31,913 nucleotides of DNA from Lysobacterales bacterium (GTDB lineage Bacteria > Pseudomonadota > Gammaproteobacteria > Xanthomonadales > SZUA-36). The notes below the pieces were generated by a model, which was not told the DNA's origin, ran no database searches, and saw only the letters and a program-made list of their open reading frames with translations. Shown here one piece after another: positions 1 to 8,097 of the stretch. Made by a program: the position numbers and the translations under genes. Position 1 is the first letter of the stretch. Each line of letters opens with the position of its first letter. The stretch is taken from assembly GCA_021648045.1 (NCBI GenBank), contig JAKITM010000018.1, positions 1-31,913 on the forward strand, given 5' to 3'.

Positions 1-134
1 GTTCATCAGTTGCCTTGGTTTGATATTGCTCTTTCCACTGGGGTATGGCATGCCGTATACCTTTTCCCGCGCACTTTCATAGTCAAGGGTTTCGCCTAGA
101 TCCTCAACAGCCTTCACCATCCATTTTATTAGGA
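1..134 (-). pseudogene. DUF1244-family protein, 3' fragment with frameshift
   Basis: Reading leftward from about 134, the minus strand encodes KWMVKAVEDLGETLDYESAR followed by EKVYGMPYP. This matches my memory of the C-terminal half of DUF1244 proteins (a KWY segment, a variable stretch, then VYGMPYxEWKxxYQ). After MPYP the homologous reading QWKEQYQTKATDE continues in another frame; the switch falls at a run of four C (plus-strand G at 40-43), where five would restore the frame. The conserved N-terminal half (the NLAGFCRNCL region) is absent upstream, where repeats and the transposase begin. The gene runs out of the window on the left. The family match is from memory; the frameshift could also be an assembly error in the homopolymer. 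Confidence 0.55.
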
Positions 135-152
135 GCCAACCAAGCCAACCAA
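135..152. repeat. 9-bp tandem repeat at the fragment/transposase junction
   Basis: Two exact adjacent copies of GCCAACCAA lie where the DUF1244-like homology stops and the flank of the transposase begins. It may be a junction scar of the insertion, but no matching copy was found on the far side of the transposase. Confidence 0.5.
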
Positions 153-254
153 GGACAGTCACATAATCAGAACTCTCCTACAGTAATTTCAGCAAAACCC
201 CAGTTCTATTCTCCAACAATAAAGCCCAAACTAGGCTCTCAATTGGAGAACACC

Positions 255-1190
255 ATGACTTTGCCAAGAAAACAGCTTATTTCCTTCTCAGACACCCCCT
301 ACTACCACATCATTAGCCGCTGTGTTCGTAGAGCCTTTCTCTGTGGTCATGATTCAGTCAGCAACCGCTCGTATGAGCACCGGCGTGGGTGGATTGTTGA
401 TAGGGTTGCCCATTTAGCCAATATCTTTAGTATTGATGTTTGCGCTTATGCGGTTATGCACAACCATTACCACCTGGTTCTGAAAATCCGTTCAACTGCA
501 GGTTTGACGGATAAACAAGTGCTGAAGAAATGGAGTAAATTATGCTCACTTCCATCACATTGCCAACGCTATCTTGCTGGTGATTCATTAAAGAAATTTG
601 AGCTAAAACAGGTAGCCTGTAGTGTGGGTATATACCGTGAGCGCTTAATGAGCATTTCCTGGTTTATGCGCTTCCTCAATCAGTTCATTGCAGTGGCAGC
701 CAATAAAGAAGACAAATGCACCGGGCATTTTTGGGAAAGTCGCTTTAAATCCCAAGCACTGCTTGATGAAAGAGCCTTATTAACCTGTATGGCATATGTG
801 GACTTAAACCCCATACGAGCAGCAATAGCCAAGTCGCCGGAGTCGTCTGACTTCACCTCAATACAGGCCAGAATTGCAACTAAACAGACTGGCCTTCTGG
901 GCTTTGGAAAGGACGCTGATTCTATCCCCTATAGTCTGGCTGATTATCTGGCACTGGTTGACTATACTGGCCGTGCTGTGCTGGAAAATAAGAGCGGCTG
1001 TATACCAGCAGAATTAGAACCAATCCTGCTACGCCTTAACCTGGATAGTGACAGTTGGTTAAAAGAAATACAGAAGTTCTCCAGTAAAGGCGTTACGGCC
1101 ATTGGCACAGTTAGTCAGCTTAAGAAATTCTGTCAGAGCGTAGGTAAGAAATGGGGTGTTGGGCATATTCTTAGCCCGGTACTGGAATAG
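255..1190 (+). CDS. IS200-like / REP-associated (RAYT-type) Y1 transposase
   Basis: This is a single-strand HUH transposase-like protein of 311 aa. The ATG at 255 is chosen because it follows GGAGAACACC and the family N-terminus (LISFSDTPYYHIISRCVRRA) starts right after it; the open frame extends upstream to 45 but with low-complexity, non-conserved residues. The HUH metal-binding motif is seen as AYAVMHNHYHLVL. The conserved segment FWESRFKSQALLDERALLTC followed by MAYVDLNPIRAAIA is typical of this chromosomal transposase group. I did not identify the catalytic tyrosine with certainty. No clear paired terminal repeats surround it, so it may be a domesticated single-copy RAYT rather than an active IS. 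It sits between two broken genes. Confidence 0.85.
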   Translation: MTLPRKQLISFSDTPYYHIISRCVRRAFLCGHDSVSNRSYEHRRGWIVDRVAHLANIFSIDVCAYAVMHNHYHLVLKIRSTAGLTDKQVLKKWSKLCSLPSHCQRYLAGDSLKKFELKQVACSVGIYRERLMSISWFMRFLNQFIAVAANKEDKCTGHFWESRFKSQALLDERALLTCMAYVDLNPIRAAIAKSPESSDFTSIQARIATKQTGLLGFGKDADSIPYSLADYLALVDYTGRAVLENKSGCIPAELEPILLRLNLDSDSWLKEIQKFSSKGVTAIGTVSQLKKFCQSVGKKWGVGHILSPVLE

Positions 1191-1365
1191 CCTCAAGTTC
1201 AATCAAAAATTTAGCAACCGAGAGTTGAGGTTTTTGCTTGCATGGTTTTTGGGAAGTTGGCCGAGATTCTCAAAACCACCAATTTAGTTCAGAGAAACCT
1301 CTCGAAAATAACAATTTACAAGAGTCAGAATGATAAATTCATGCTGGGTTTTATTGATGGTGCTT

Positions 1366-1479
1366 TTATGCTTTTTTAATGGGCGACTGTCCTTCATATA
1401 CCTCATATACTTTTTCTTCTTTGCTATCTTCGGGTAAATAGTTCTCGAAACTACTTAAGTAATTGTTTATCATTTTCAT
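1366..1479 (-). pseudogene. Truncated HAAS-type domain protein coupled to padR
   Basis: A 37-codon reading frame starts 20 bases beyond the padR stop, behind a GGAG ribosome site. Its N-terminus (NNYLSSFENYLPEDSKEE) resembles the start of HAAS signalling domains, which typically sit at the N-terminus of membrane proteins encoded just after PadR regulators. The frame ends after QSPIKKA with no transmembrane part, and no continuation was found before the convergent transposase. I infer a residue of a PadR-controlled membrane protein whose remainder has been lost. It could alternatively be a genuine small protein. The domain assignment rests on a short stretch. Confidence 0.45.
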
Positions 1480-1498
1480 AATTGTCTCCAGTAACCGC

Positions 1499-1831
1499 TT
1501 AACTTAATATTTTATTCAGTGTAGATTGAGTTTGTCGCCACTCGGCTGTTAGCTTGTTGAGGACTTCTAATCCAATAGTGGATAACTGATAAAAGCGCTT
1601 CTTACGTTTATTTTCTTCGCGCCATTCACTGCTTAATAAATTCTGTTTTTCTAAACGCCTAATCAGTGGGTAGAGCGTACCTTCGTCTATTTCCAGCCCT
1701 TGTAAGGCCAAGTTTTTTCGCAACGAATAGCCGTAATGCTCTTCACGCAATTCTGAAAGCACCGCTAGAATTAACACCCCTCGGCGTAATTCTAATTTCA
1801 GTTTTTGATAGTGTTCAATTTCAGTCATCAT
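1499..1831 (-). CDS. PadR family transcriptional regulator
   Basis: A 110-aa winged-helix repressor of the short PadR type. The family signature is visible: RRGVLILAVLSELREEHYGY (about residues 16-35), then EIDEGTLYPLIRRLEKQNLL as recognition helix and wing, then KRKKRFYQLSTIGLEVLNKL. Two ATG codons stand in tandem at the start; the first is used here. The upstream promoter overlaps alternating TACTGTA/TACAGTA half-sites, which suggests autorepression. The gene it is coupled to downstream survives only as a HAAS-like fragment, so the regulator may have lost its main local target. The ligand is unknown. Confidence 0.88.
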   Translation of the reverse strand: MMTEIEHYQKLKLELRRGVLILAVLSELREEHYGYSLRKNLALQGLEIDEGTLYPLIRRLEKQNLLSSEWREENKRKKRFYQLSTIGLEVLNKLTAEWRQTQSTLNKILS

Positions 1832-1871
1832 TTCATCCGATAGTAAAACGGCGTATAAATTTTATGTTTTT

Positions 1872-1905
1872 TACTGTGCATCGTACAGTATGGATGTATA
1901 CTGTA
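1872..1905. promoter_or_regulatory. Candidate PadR operator (three alternating half-sites)
   Basis: Three half-sites alternate in orientation: TACTGT (1872-1877), TACAGTA (1884-1890) and TACTGTA (1899-1905), giving two overlapping inverted repeats with 6-8 bp spacers. The rightmost half-site coincides with the predicted -10 box of padR. PadR-type repressors commonly bind such repeats in their own promoters; binding here is inferred. Confidence 0.5.
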
Positions 1906-1928
1906 TGTGAAATAGTATGTATGGTCAA
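1900..1928 (-). promoter_or_regulatory. Predicted sigma-70 promoter of padR
   Basis: Minus-strand -35 TTGACC (1928-1923) and -10 TACAGT (1905-1900) are separated by 17 bp, about 70 bp upstream of the padR start. The -10 lies inside an operator half-site. Confidence 0.5.
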
Positions 1929-2060
1929 GTATAATTCTGGATTGTTGAAAAAGATTTGAAGTATTAGTGAGTAGAAATGAAGATTTTAAGGCTTAGAGGT
2001 GTTAATTCAGATGATTATTGAGAAAATAGTGTCTGGAATAACAAACACTTAGAGAGCTGT

Positions 2061-2086
2061 TAAAATAAAGCGGGTATTACCCCCGC
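2061..2086 (-). terminator. Intrinsic terminator after the nitrilase gene
   Basis: On the minus strand GCGGG and CCCGC arms enclose a 7-base loop and are followed by TTTATTTT, 14 bp beyond the nitrilase stop codon. Confidence 0.75.
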
Positions 2087-2099
2087 AACACAAGTAAAT

Positions 2100-3056
2100 T
2101 CAATCAATAAAATCGGCCGTAGTTTGTCGTCTTCGATCTACAGTCAACTTAGTAACATCTGGACGGGAGTAGTGCCCTACCGGGTCGAAGTTTTGGCGCT
2201 CTTCCAAAACTCGATTAAAATCCAGTACTTGATAAATATTCCCCTCTTGATTTACAACAGGTTCAAGCAACCACTCACCATCAGGGCCTGCAATACAGCT
2301 ACCTCCATTGGCTAAGACCTCTGGCGCATCGGCCAAAATCTCTTCAAGATAAGGAGTGTTTTTCGGGAAATCATTTTTATTCATTATTGATGACACCGAA
2401 ATCACAAAACTTCGCGATTCTTTGGCTATAAAACGCGTGATATCTTTGGTGTTGTGCTCACTACCGGGCCAAACGGCAATGTGCAAGTTTTCACCCTGAG
2501 CATAAAGTGCAGCCCGCGGTAATGGCATCCAATTTTCCCAACAGTTTAGTCCACCAAGAGTGAATTCTTTAAGCTTATGAACTCGCAAGCCGTTACCATC
2601 ACCAGGCGCCCAAGTGAGTCGTTCGTCGTAAGTTGGCTGTAGTTTTCGATGCACAGATTTAATGTCACCTTGCGCATTTATATACACCAGAGACGCATAT
2701 AAACTATGCCCACCACGGTCAAGAGGTCGCTCGATAATTCCTAGATAAATAGCGATTTTATGTTTTTTTGAAAGCACACAAATTTCATCTAAGTCTCCAT
2801 TTTCCAAGCAAATGGAATTGCGCAGATAATGCGCATGAATTTCTTTATTGATTTTCGTGTCCCAAGCAGCACCGTTAATCAATGCCAACCAGAAAGGATA
2901 TCCAGGTACCAGCCCTTCGCCAAAAACAATCAATTCGGCTTTATTAACAGCCGCTTCAGAAATGCTGGCTTTTACTTTGTTGAGAGTATCGCTTTTATTG
3001 AACCAAACGGGACTGATTTGCGCTAGCGCTACTTTTAGAAATTGATTGTCTTTCAT
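2100..3056 (-). CDS. Nitrilase family carbon-nitrogen hydrolase
   Basis: A 318-aa member of the nitrilase superfamily, which hydrolyses nitriles to acids or amides via a Glu-Lys-Cys triad. The triad is visible: Glu47 in VFGEGLVPGYP, Lys138 in HRKLQPTYDERLTW and Cys172 in GGLNCWENWMPL. The NCWENWMPL block and HRKLxPT motif fit true nitrilases (branch 1) better than amidases or beta-ureidopropionases. It is a single-gene unit with its own promoter and terminator, divergent from the BioA-like aminotransferase across 234 bp. No nitrile hydratase, aldoxime dehydratase or transport gene lies beside it, so the substrate is open; cyanide and aliphatic or aryl nitriles are all possible. Confidence 0.9.
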   Translation of the reverse strand: MKDNQFLKVALAQISPVWFNKSDTLNKVKASISEAAVNKAELIVFGEGLVPGYPFWLALINGAAWDTKINKEIHAHYLRNSICLENGDLDEICVLSKKHKIAIYLGIIERPLDRGGHSLYASLVYINAQGDIKSVHRKLQPTYDERLTWAPGDGNGLRVHKLKEFTLGGLNCWENWMPLPRAALYAQGENLHIAVWPGSEHNTKDITRFIAKESRSFVISVSSIMNKNDFPKNTPYLEEILADAPEVLANGGSCIAGPDGEWLLEPVVNQEGNIYQVLDFNRVLEERQNFDPVGHYSRPDVTKLTVDRRRQTTADFID

Positions 3057-3085
3057 GTTTTTAACTGCAAATAATAAATAGCTTG

Positions 3086-3114
3086 AGTATAAAGCGAATG
3101 AAGATTGTTTTCAA
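3086..3114 (-). promoter_or_regulatory. Predicted sigma-70 promoter of the nitrilase gene
   Basis: Minus strand TTGAAA (3114-3109), 17-bp spacer, TATACT (3091-3086). The expected start of transcription lies about 20-25 bases before the ATG at 3056. Confidence 0.65.
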
Positions 3115-3162
3115 AGGTAGGGTAAAATGTCAGGTGTCTGGCGAAAAACCTCGGCAAAACTA

Positions 3163-3191
3163 TGGAAAAGAGTTTAAATCCTATTTATACT
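3163..3191 (+). promoter_or_regulatory. Predicted promoter of the BioA-like gene
   Basis: TGGAAA (3163-3168), 17-bp spacer, TATACT (3186-3191) point rightward. The leader to the chosen ATG at 3291 would be about 90 bases. Confidence 0.45.
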
Positions 3192-3290
3192 CTAAATGTT
3201 AAATAGTGCTTTTCTGTGGCTTGAATCTGCGTGAGTGGCAGTCCATCATTTGGTGTATTAAGAGCACCATCTAAAACCATGAGAAACCCC

Positions 3291-4535
3291 ATGAAAAATA
3301 AAATCTTCCATCCTTACACACCGTTTTCGGCGATTGAAAAGGGTTTTCCGAATATATTACGCGGCGAGGGCATTTACCTGTTCGACGATACGGGAAAACG
3401 CTATGTGGATATTGTTTCTAGTTGGTGGGCATGTGCCTTGGGGCATGGGCATCCGCAGGTGGTGCAGGCTATCCAACAGCAAGCGGGGGTTTTACAGCAC
3501 AGCATTAGTGGCAGTCTAACCCACCCAACTGTATTGGCTCTGGCCGACCGACTTGCTGGGCTGATGCCCTCCCCTGACCGCCATACACTATTTGCCAGTG
3601 ATGGTTGTTCGGCAGTGGAGGCGGCGTTGAAAATCGCAATTCAGTATTGGTACAATCTTGGGCGTACAGAAAAAACTTGGGTAATAGGCATGGATCAGGG
3701 CTACCACGGCGACTCGCTTGGCGCACTGGGTGCCGGGTTTGTGGATGACTTCCATAAACCGTTTGAAAAAGTCGTATCGCACCCCGCCAAACTTCCCTTT
3801 CCGCTGAATGGCGATTTTACTGCCAGTCAAAAAGTGATTGAAGAACACAAAGATCAGCTGGCTGCGGTGATTATTGAACCACTGTGCTTAGGGTCTGCTG
3901 GCATGAAGATCTATCCAGCAGAATACCTCACACAATTGGCAGAATGTTGCGCCGCCAACGAGGTATTGTTAATTGTTGACGAAATAGCCATGGGCTTTGG
4001 CCGCACGGGCAAGAGATTCGCTTTTAATCATGCCAATATTGACCCCGATATGGTCACCGTCGGCAAGGCACTTACCGCTGGCTACATGCCCATGAGTGCC
4101 TGCATTGTAAAGGACAAAATCTACGCGACCTTCTCCGACACCGGCACAACCGATTGTACCTTCTACCACGGCAACACCTATGCTGGGCATCCGATTAGCT
4201 GCGCCGCCGCACTCGCCGCACTTGATATCTACGAGGCCGAAGCCACTGTTGAGCGCGCCGCTGAGATGGCTGAAAAAATGCAGGCATGGATGCAACCGAT
4301 GGCTAAACTGGATAGTGTCAAGGAACTGCGTTTTCTCGGCATGATAGGCGTGGTGGAGCTCAAACCCGAAGCCAAGCCGCCGATAGCGAAGATCAAAGCA
4401 TCCTTGCTCGAAAAGGGCTATCTGTTCAGACCGCTAGGTCATGTTTTTTACCTGATGCCGCCGCTGGTCATCACTGATGAACAACTACGCGAGGCGGTCT
4501 ATGCCCTGCAGCAAACCCTCGAAGAGTTTTGTTGA
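3291..4535 (+). CDS. BioA-like class III aminotransferase (adenosylmethionine--8-amino-7-oxononanoate type)
   Basis: A PLP-dependent class III aminotransferase of 414 aa from the ATG at 3291. A GTG at 3231 would add 20 residues, but the conserved part begins only with FHPYT, the equivalent of the BioA WHPYT start. Seen motifs: SSWWA, where tandem Trp is typical of BioA; QGYHGDSLGA; the Asp of VDEIAMGFGRTGK that contacts the PLP ring; and the Schiff-base Lys in VGKALTAGYMP (residue 259 from this start). These favour 7,8-diaminopelargonate synthase or a close relative. No bioB, bioF, bioC or bioD is nearby, unlike the usual biotin cluster, so a different amino acceptor remains possible. Confidence 0.8.
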   Translation: MKNKIFHPYTPFSAIEKGFPNILRGEGIYLFDDTGKRYVDIVSSWWACALGHGHPQVVQAIQQQAGVLQHSISGSLTHPTVLALADRLAGLMPSPDRHTLFASDGCSAVEAALKIAIQYWYNLGRTEKTWVIGMDQGYHGDSLGALGAGFVDDFHKPFEKVVSHPAKLPFPLNGDFTASQKVIEEHKDQLAAVIIEPLCLGSAGMKIYPAEYLTQLAECCAANEVLLIVDEIAMGFGRTGKRFAFNHANIDPDMVTVGKALTAGYMPMSACIVKDKIYATFSDTGTTDCTFYHGNTYAGHPISCAAALAALDIYEAEATVERAAEMAEKMQAWMQPMAKLDSVKELRFLGMIGVVELKPEAKPPIAKIKASLLEKGYLFRPLGHVFYLMPPLVITDEQLREAVYALQQTLEEFC

Positions 4536-4626
4536 TCGCCATTAAACGTATAGATTTTTCGTCCGTTACGGTGCCTATAAGTAAGAGAATGCAGTATCTA
4601 AGGTATAGTGCATGTACAGTAACCAG

Positions 4627-6030
4627 CTACTCAAAGCCGTCCTCAAAAACTGCCTCCCCCATAAGTGGCGCGATACAACTGGGGCTATTAGCCGTTATTC
4701 GGCTATTTAACAGTCCAATTACGGTAGGGTGATACTCATTATTGCTTAAGCCACAACCCGCACCGTTTGGAGCACCGGAGTGGCAATAGCTCATAATAGT
4801 ACCCTTGCCACCAACCGGGCAGGATACCCCACCAGTATAGCAACCAGCCTCAGCATTAAAACAGCTGTCTACGGCAGGGGAGTAACAATGAGTATGCGGG
4901 GAGCCGAAGTTATGTGCCAGCTCGTGACCTACAAATTGGGAAATAAACCCGGCGCTGGCATTAGAGCTCATCCTGTTTACGCTATAACTGCCAGCTGTAT
5001 TGGCGCCGAATACAAACCCATTTTGGCAATATTGATCCAGCCAGGCAATCCCTGAGAATGCGTTTGAGGCAATATTCTCACCACTAAAAAGCACGGTAAA
5101 ATCTCGCTCTACAGCAGTTTGGTTTACTCTCCAGTACTCACCAAAGTCATTTAGATAGGCGGCGATATCGTCTTCAGGCGGGATTGGGTCTGAACCAATC
5201 CGCAGGTAGGTAGTCCCGATCAACAGGCGTAAAGACAGATCCCTTTCCATAAATACATTCATATTGACGAAAATTGTATTTATATAATTCATCGCGGTTG
5301 TGGTGTTGTTACCTTTTCCGGTCATCCACTGCATATCTGTATCTACAGCAATTACTGCTTGGTAGTTGCTTATGTTTGTGCTGCTAATAACGGCGCTTCT
5401 TGAGCTTAATGCTTCTGTAACTTTGGCAAATGGATCCCCAGGCTGATCAGCCATAGTAGTTCCGCACTGGTATATGGGCCCGTCAGTATCGCTGGTACTT
5501 GGCGTTTTTTTGAAATTCAGACCAGAGCCAAGGTTGCCGGTAATGTCCATACTGATACCTCCCTGGTTTTGCAATCCAGTGACATTACCAGTACGAGGAT
5601 CCACCAATAGTCCTACACCGTCTTTGATTGAGGAAAACGCATAAAGCTGGGGTCGGGTAACTTCCTCTTGCCCTTGGTCGGAGATAACAATAATACGAGC
5701 ACCGGGAGCGAATAGCTCATATCGCTTTAGGGTAATGGTGTTACTAACGGATTTTATCTGCGGCTGTTGACTTAGCTGTGGGAAGTCAGAAATAACCAGC
5801 GACTGGCCGATTCTGGTTGTAAGTAAAGCCGTTACTGCCGCTGAGGACAGCTCCCAGTTTTTCTCCACAGCTAATATTGGTGACTGCTGTTGGGTATGAG
5901 TGGTTAATATTGATTTACTTGCAGGTGGCAAGTTGAAATCGGGAATCTCTGCCACAGCAGAACCCGAAAAAGCCAACAATAGTGCTATCACAGCTGTGAA
6001 TAAAATTCTCATAAGCCATCCATAATTCAC
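4627..6030 (-). CDS. Secreted M12-type (reprolysin-like) zinc metalloprotease
   Basis: A 467-aa exported metzincin protease. Residues 7-27 form a signal peptide (MRILFTAVIALLLAFSGSAV, then A), so the ATG at 6012 is an alternative start. A pro-region of about 200 residues precedes the catalytic domain. The zinc site HELAHNFGSPHTH (from His369) fits HExxHxxGxxH, and the Met-turn is seen as TIMSYCH (411-417). Several Cys around the active site (342-430) suggest disulfides, fitting an extracellular enzyme. The extreme C-terminus is VFEDGFE, a short acidic-aromatic end I recall from other secreted gammaproteobacterial proteins; its role is unknown. It is convergent with the BioA-like gene and not in an operon. 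The substrate is unknown. Confidence 0.85.
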   Translation of the reverse strand: MNYGWLMRILFTAVIALLLAFSGSAVAEIPDFNLPPASKSILTTHTQQQSPILAVEKNWELSSAAVTALLTTRIGQSLVISDFPQLSQQPQIKSVSNTITLKRYELFAPGARIIVISDQGQEEVTRPQLYAFSSIKDGVGLLVDPRTGNVTGLQNQGGISMDITGNLGSGLNFKKTPSTSDTDGPIYQCGTTMADQPGDPFAKVTEALSSRSAVISSTNISNYQAVIAVDTDMQWMTGKGNNTTTAMNYINTIFVNMNVFMERDLSLRLLIGTTYLRIGSDPIPPEDDIAAYLNDFGEYWRVNQTAVERDFTVLFSGENIASNAFSGIAWLDQYCQNGFVFGANTAGSYSVNRMSSNASAGFISQFVGHELAHNFGSPHTHCYSPAVDSCFNAEAGCYTGGVSCPVGGKGTIMSYCHSGAPNGAGCGLSNNEYHPTVIGLLNSRITANSPSCIAPLMGEAVFEDGFE

Positions 6031-6223
6031 CCGGAATCCACCCCGAAGCCCACCTCCCGTGAGGAATGCATAGTATAGCCTATACTCTCATTGTATTCGT
6101 GTAGCGCGGTATATAAGCAAAATACTATTGGTGATATAAACTCTAGTAAAAAAAACCTATTTAGATTAAATTACCCTACAGCGTTATAACCCAATACTAT
6201 AACCCAATCTAAGGCTTGCAGTT

Positions 6224-7195
6224 ATGCTTATTGACCAAAGAAAACAATTAGTACACCAGTTCGGCTTAAATTGGCTAAAAGATGATGCTATGGTGATAAC
6301 TAATGTTGCCGACGATGCCAGTTTCCGGCGTTATTTCCGCCTACAGTCACAGGGGAAAAGCTGGATAGTAATGGACGCGCCACCGGATAAAGAGAATTGC
6401 ACAACCTTTATTGAAATAACCCAACGCTTACGGGATGCCGGTTTACATGCCCCTGAAATCTTACAAGCTGACTTAAACAACGGCCTATTGCTATTGGAAG
6501 ATCTGGGTGACACCCAATTTAAGCCATTGATAAACCCTGAAACTGCGGATGACTGTTTCCAACCCTTATTTGCGGTTTTGGGGGAGTTTGCCAAGCGTGT
6601 AAATACTATCGATTTACCACAGTACAGTTCCCGCCTACTACAGGCAGAACTTGACCTATTTCCCGACTGGTATCTGGCACAACATAAACACCAGCCCTTT
6701 AGCCTAACTGAACAGTTAGACTGGGAACAACTTTGCAATACATTAATTCAATCAGCCAGGGCGCAGCAGCAGGTCTTTGTACATCGTGATTTTCATTCTT
6801 GCAACCTGCTAAAAACCACAAACAACAATCCCGGGATTATTGATTATCAGGATGCAGTTATCGGGCCGCTGAGTTATGACTTGGTTTCGTTATTATGGGA
6901 TCGTTATATCACTTGGCCACGCGAGCGAATTACCGGCTGGTGTGAGCAATTTCGACAACAGCTGGAACTCGATATTTCAGCTGAGGAGTGGCAACGGCAA
7001 TGCGATTTTATGAGTCTGCAGCGCAATCTGAAAATTGTTGGTATATTTGCCCGACTCCATTACCGCGATCATAAAAGCGGTTATCTGGAGCTGATTCCAA
7101 GGTTTATTGATTACTGTCTGGACATTCTTCAGCGTTACCCAGAATTCGAAACGGTGTTGACCGCTCTTAACAGCAGACGAAAGTCCGATTGTTAG
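6224..7195 (+). CDS. amgK: N-acetylmuramate/N-acetylglucosamine 1-kinase AmgK
   Basis: A 323-aa cytoplasmic kinase of the aminoglycoside-phosphotransferase fold. In the AmgK-MurU recycling route it phosphorylates MurNAc (and GlcNAc) at C1, bypassing de novo UDP-MurNAc synthesis and thereby fosfomycin inhibition of MurA. Visible: the N-lobe start DDASFRRYFRL, the catalytic loop VFVHRDFHSCNLL (Asp189, Asn194), and the metal-binding Asp of GIIDYQDAVIGP (Asp207). The adjacent murU gene, 117 bp downstream on the same strand, confirms the role. In Pseudomonas the pair sits beside lptD; here it lies beside a protease and a lipoprotein gene. Confidence 0.93.
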   Translation: MLIDQRKQLVHQFGLNWLKDDAMVITNVADDASFRRYFRLQSQGKSWIVMDAPPDKENCTTFIEITQRLRDAGLHAPEILQADLNNGLLLLEDLGDTQFKPLINPETADDCFQPLFAVLGEFAKRVNTIDLPQYSSRLLQAELDLFPDWYLAQHKHQPFSLTEQLDWEQLCNTLIQSARAQQQVFVHRDFHSCNLLKTTNNNPGIIDYQDAVIGPLSYDLVSLLWDRYITWPRERITGWCEQFRQQLELDISAEEWQRQCDFMSLQRNLKIVGIFARLHYRDHKSGYLELIPRFIDYCLDILQRYPEFETVLTALNSRRKSDC

Positions 7196-7312
7196 CAAGG
7201 TAGGTATCAGGGTAAAATTGCACCTAGGCTTTTCCCACGCTCACCACAAGTAACTGACAAAACCACAGGCTAATTTTATGGCGACTAAACGCTACCTTCA
7301 AGGCATACAACT

Positions 7313-7993
7313 ATGCGTGCAATGATCCTTGCCGCCGGTCGTGGCGAGCGCTTGCGGCCACTGACCGACGACACACCTAAGGCGCTGATTGATGTCAATG
7401 GCAAACCCTTGCTGCAGTGGCATCTGGAAAATCTTGCGCGGGCAGGCTTTACTGAAGTCATCATTAATATCGCCCATCTTGGGGAACAAATAGAGGCCTT
7501 CGCAGGCAATGGCGAGCGTTGGGGTATAAATATCCATTACTCGCGCGAATTAGAAGCCTTAGAGACTGGCGGGGGTATTTTTAAAGCCCTTCCCCTGCTA
7601 GGTGATTCTGCATTTTTGGTCATCAATGCTGATATCTGGACAGATTACCCTCTGTATAAACTGCGCAACCACCATTGTTCGCATGCTCACTTAGTTATGG
7701 TGCCAAACCCTAAGCACAACTCCGAGGGAGATTTTCACCTTAACCACGGGCTGATTCAAGCTGATATCACATCAAGCCCCACAGAAAAACTCACCTTTAG
7801 CGGTATCGGTATCTACCATCCAAAACTGTTCGCAGACTGTAGTGCCGGCAAATATAGTCTAGTACCACTGCTAAAAACTGCAATGGCTGCTGCTAAAGTG
7901 ACCGGAGAAATATTTCACAATCACTGGTATGATAGCGGCACCTGCGAAAGGCTGGATTTATTGCGCAATGAAGTGTCTTCAGTTCATCAATAA
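7313..7993 (+). CDS. murU: N-acetylmuramate alpha-1-phosphate uridylyltransferase MurU
   Basis: A 226-aa nucleotidyltransferase that converts MurNAc-1-phosphate plus UTP to UDP-MurNAc. The N-terminus MRAMILAAGRGERLRPLTDD is the classic nucleotide-binding signature of the GlmU/RfbA-type fold, followed by TPKALIDVNGKPLLQWHLEN, the metal-binding Asp in VINADIWTDYP, and GIGIYHPKLF. It is short, lacking the C-terminal left-handed beta helix of GlmU, as expected for MurU. It follows amgK on the same strand and the two are probably cotranscribed; the 117-bp gap would also allow a separate promoter. Confidence 0.93.
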   Translation: MRAMILAAGRGERLRPLTDDTPKALIDVNGKPLLQWHLENLARAGFTEVIINIAHLGEQIEAFAGNGERWGINIHYSRELEALETGGGIFKALPLLGDSAFLVINADIWTDYPLYKLRNHHCSHAHLVMVPNPKHNSEGDFHLNHGLIQADITSSPTEKLTFSGIGIYHPKLFADCSAGKYSLVPLLKTAMAAAKVTGEIFHNHWYDSGTCERLDLLRNEVSSVHQ

Positions 7994-8027
7994 AGCTTAA
8001 CCCTACTCCAGAATAAAGATAAATTTG

Positions 8028-8056
8028 TTGAAAATATCGACACTTAGTGTTATACT
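8028..8056 (+). promoter_or_regulatory. Predicted sigma-70 promoter of the lipoprotein gene
   Basis: TTGAAA (8028-8033), 17-bp spacer, TATACT (8051-8056), 42 bp before the ATG. The gene also has a strong AGAGGAAG ribosome site. Confidence 0.7.
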
Positions 8057-8097
8057 TCACTACATCACTATTTAAATTCAAATAAAGAGGAAGACTT

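Noticed and set aside
45..254. Upstream extension of the transposase reading frame
   Set aside because: It overlaps the DUF1244 fragment, tandem repeat and REP-like hairpin, and conserved transposase sequence and a GGAG site both point to the ATG at 255.
1192..1245. CCTCAA...TTGAGG plus TTTTT as a transposase terminator
   Set aside because: The stem is 6 bp with a loop of nearly 30 bases, too weak to call.
1666..1959. 97-aa plus-strand ORF
   Set aside because: Antisense to padR and its operator region, with no ribosome site or protein-like motifs.
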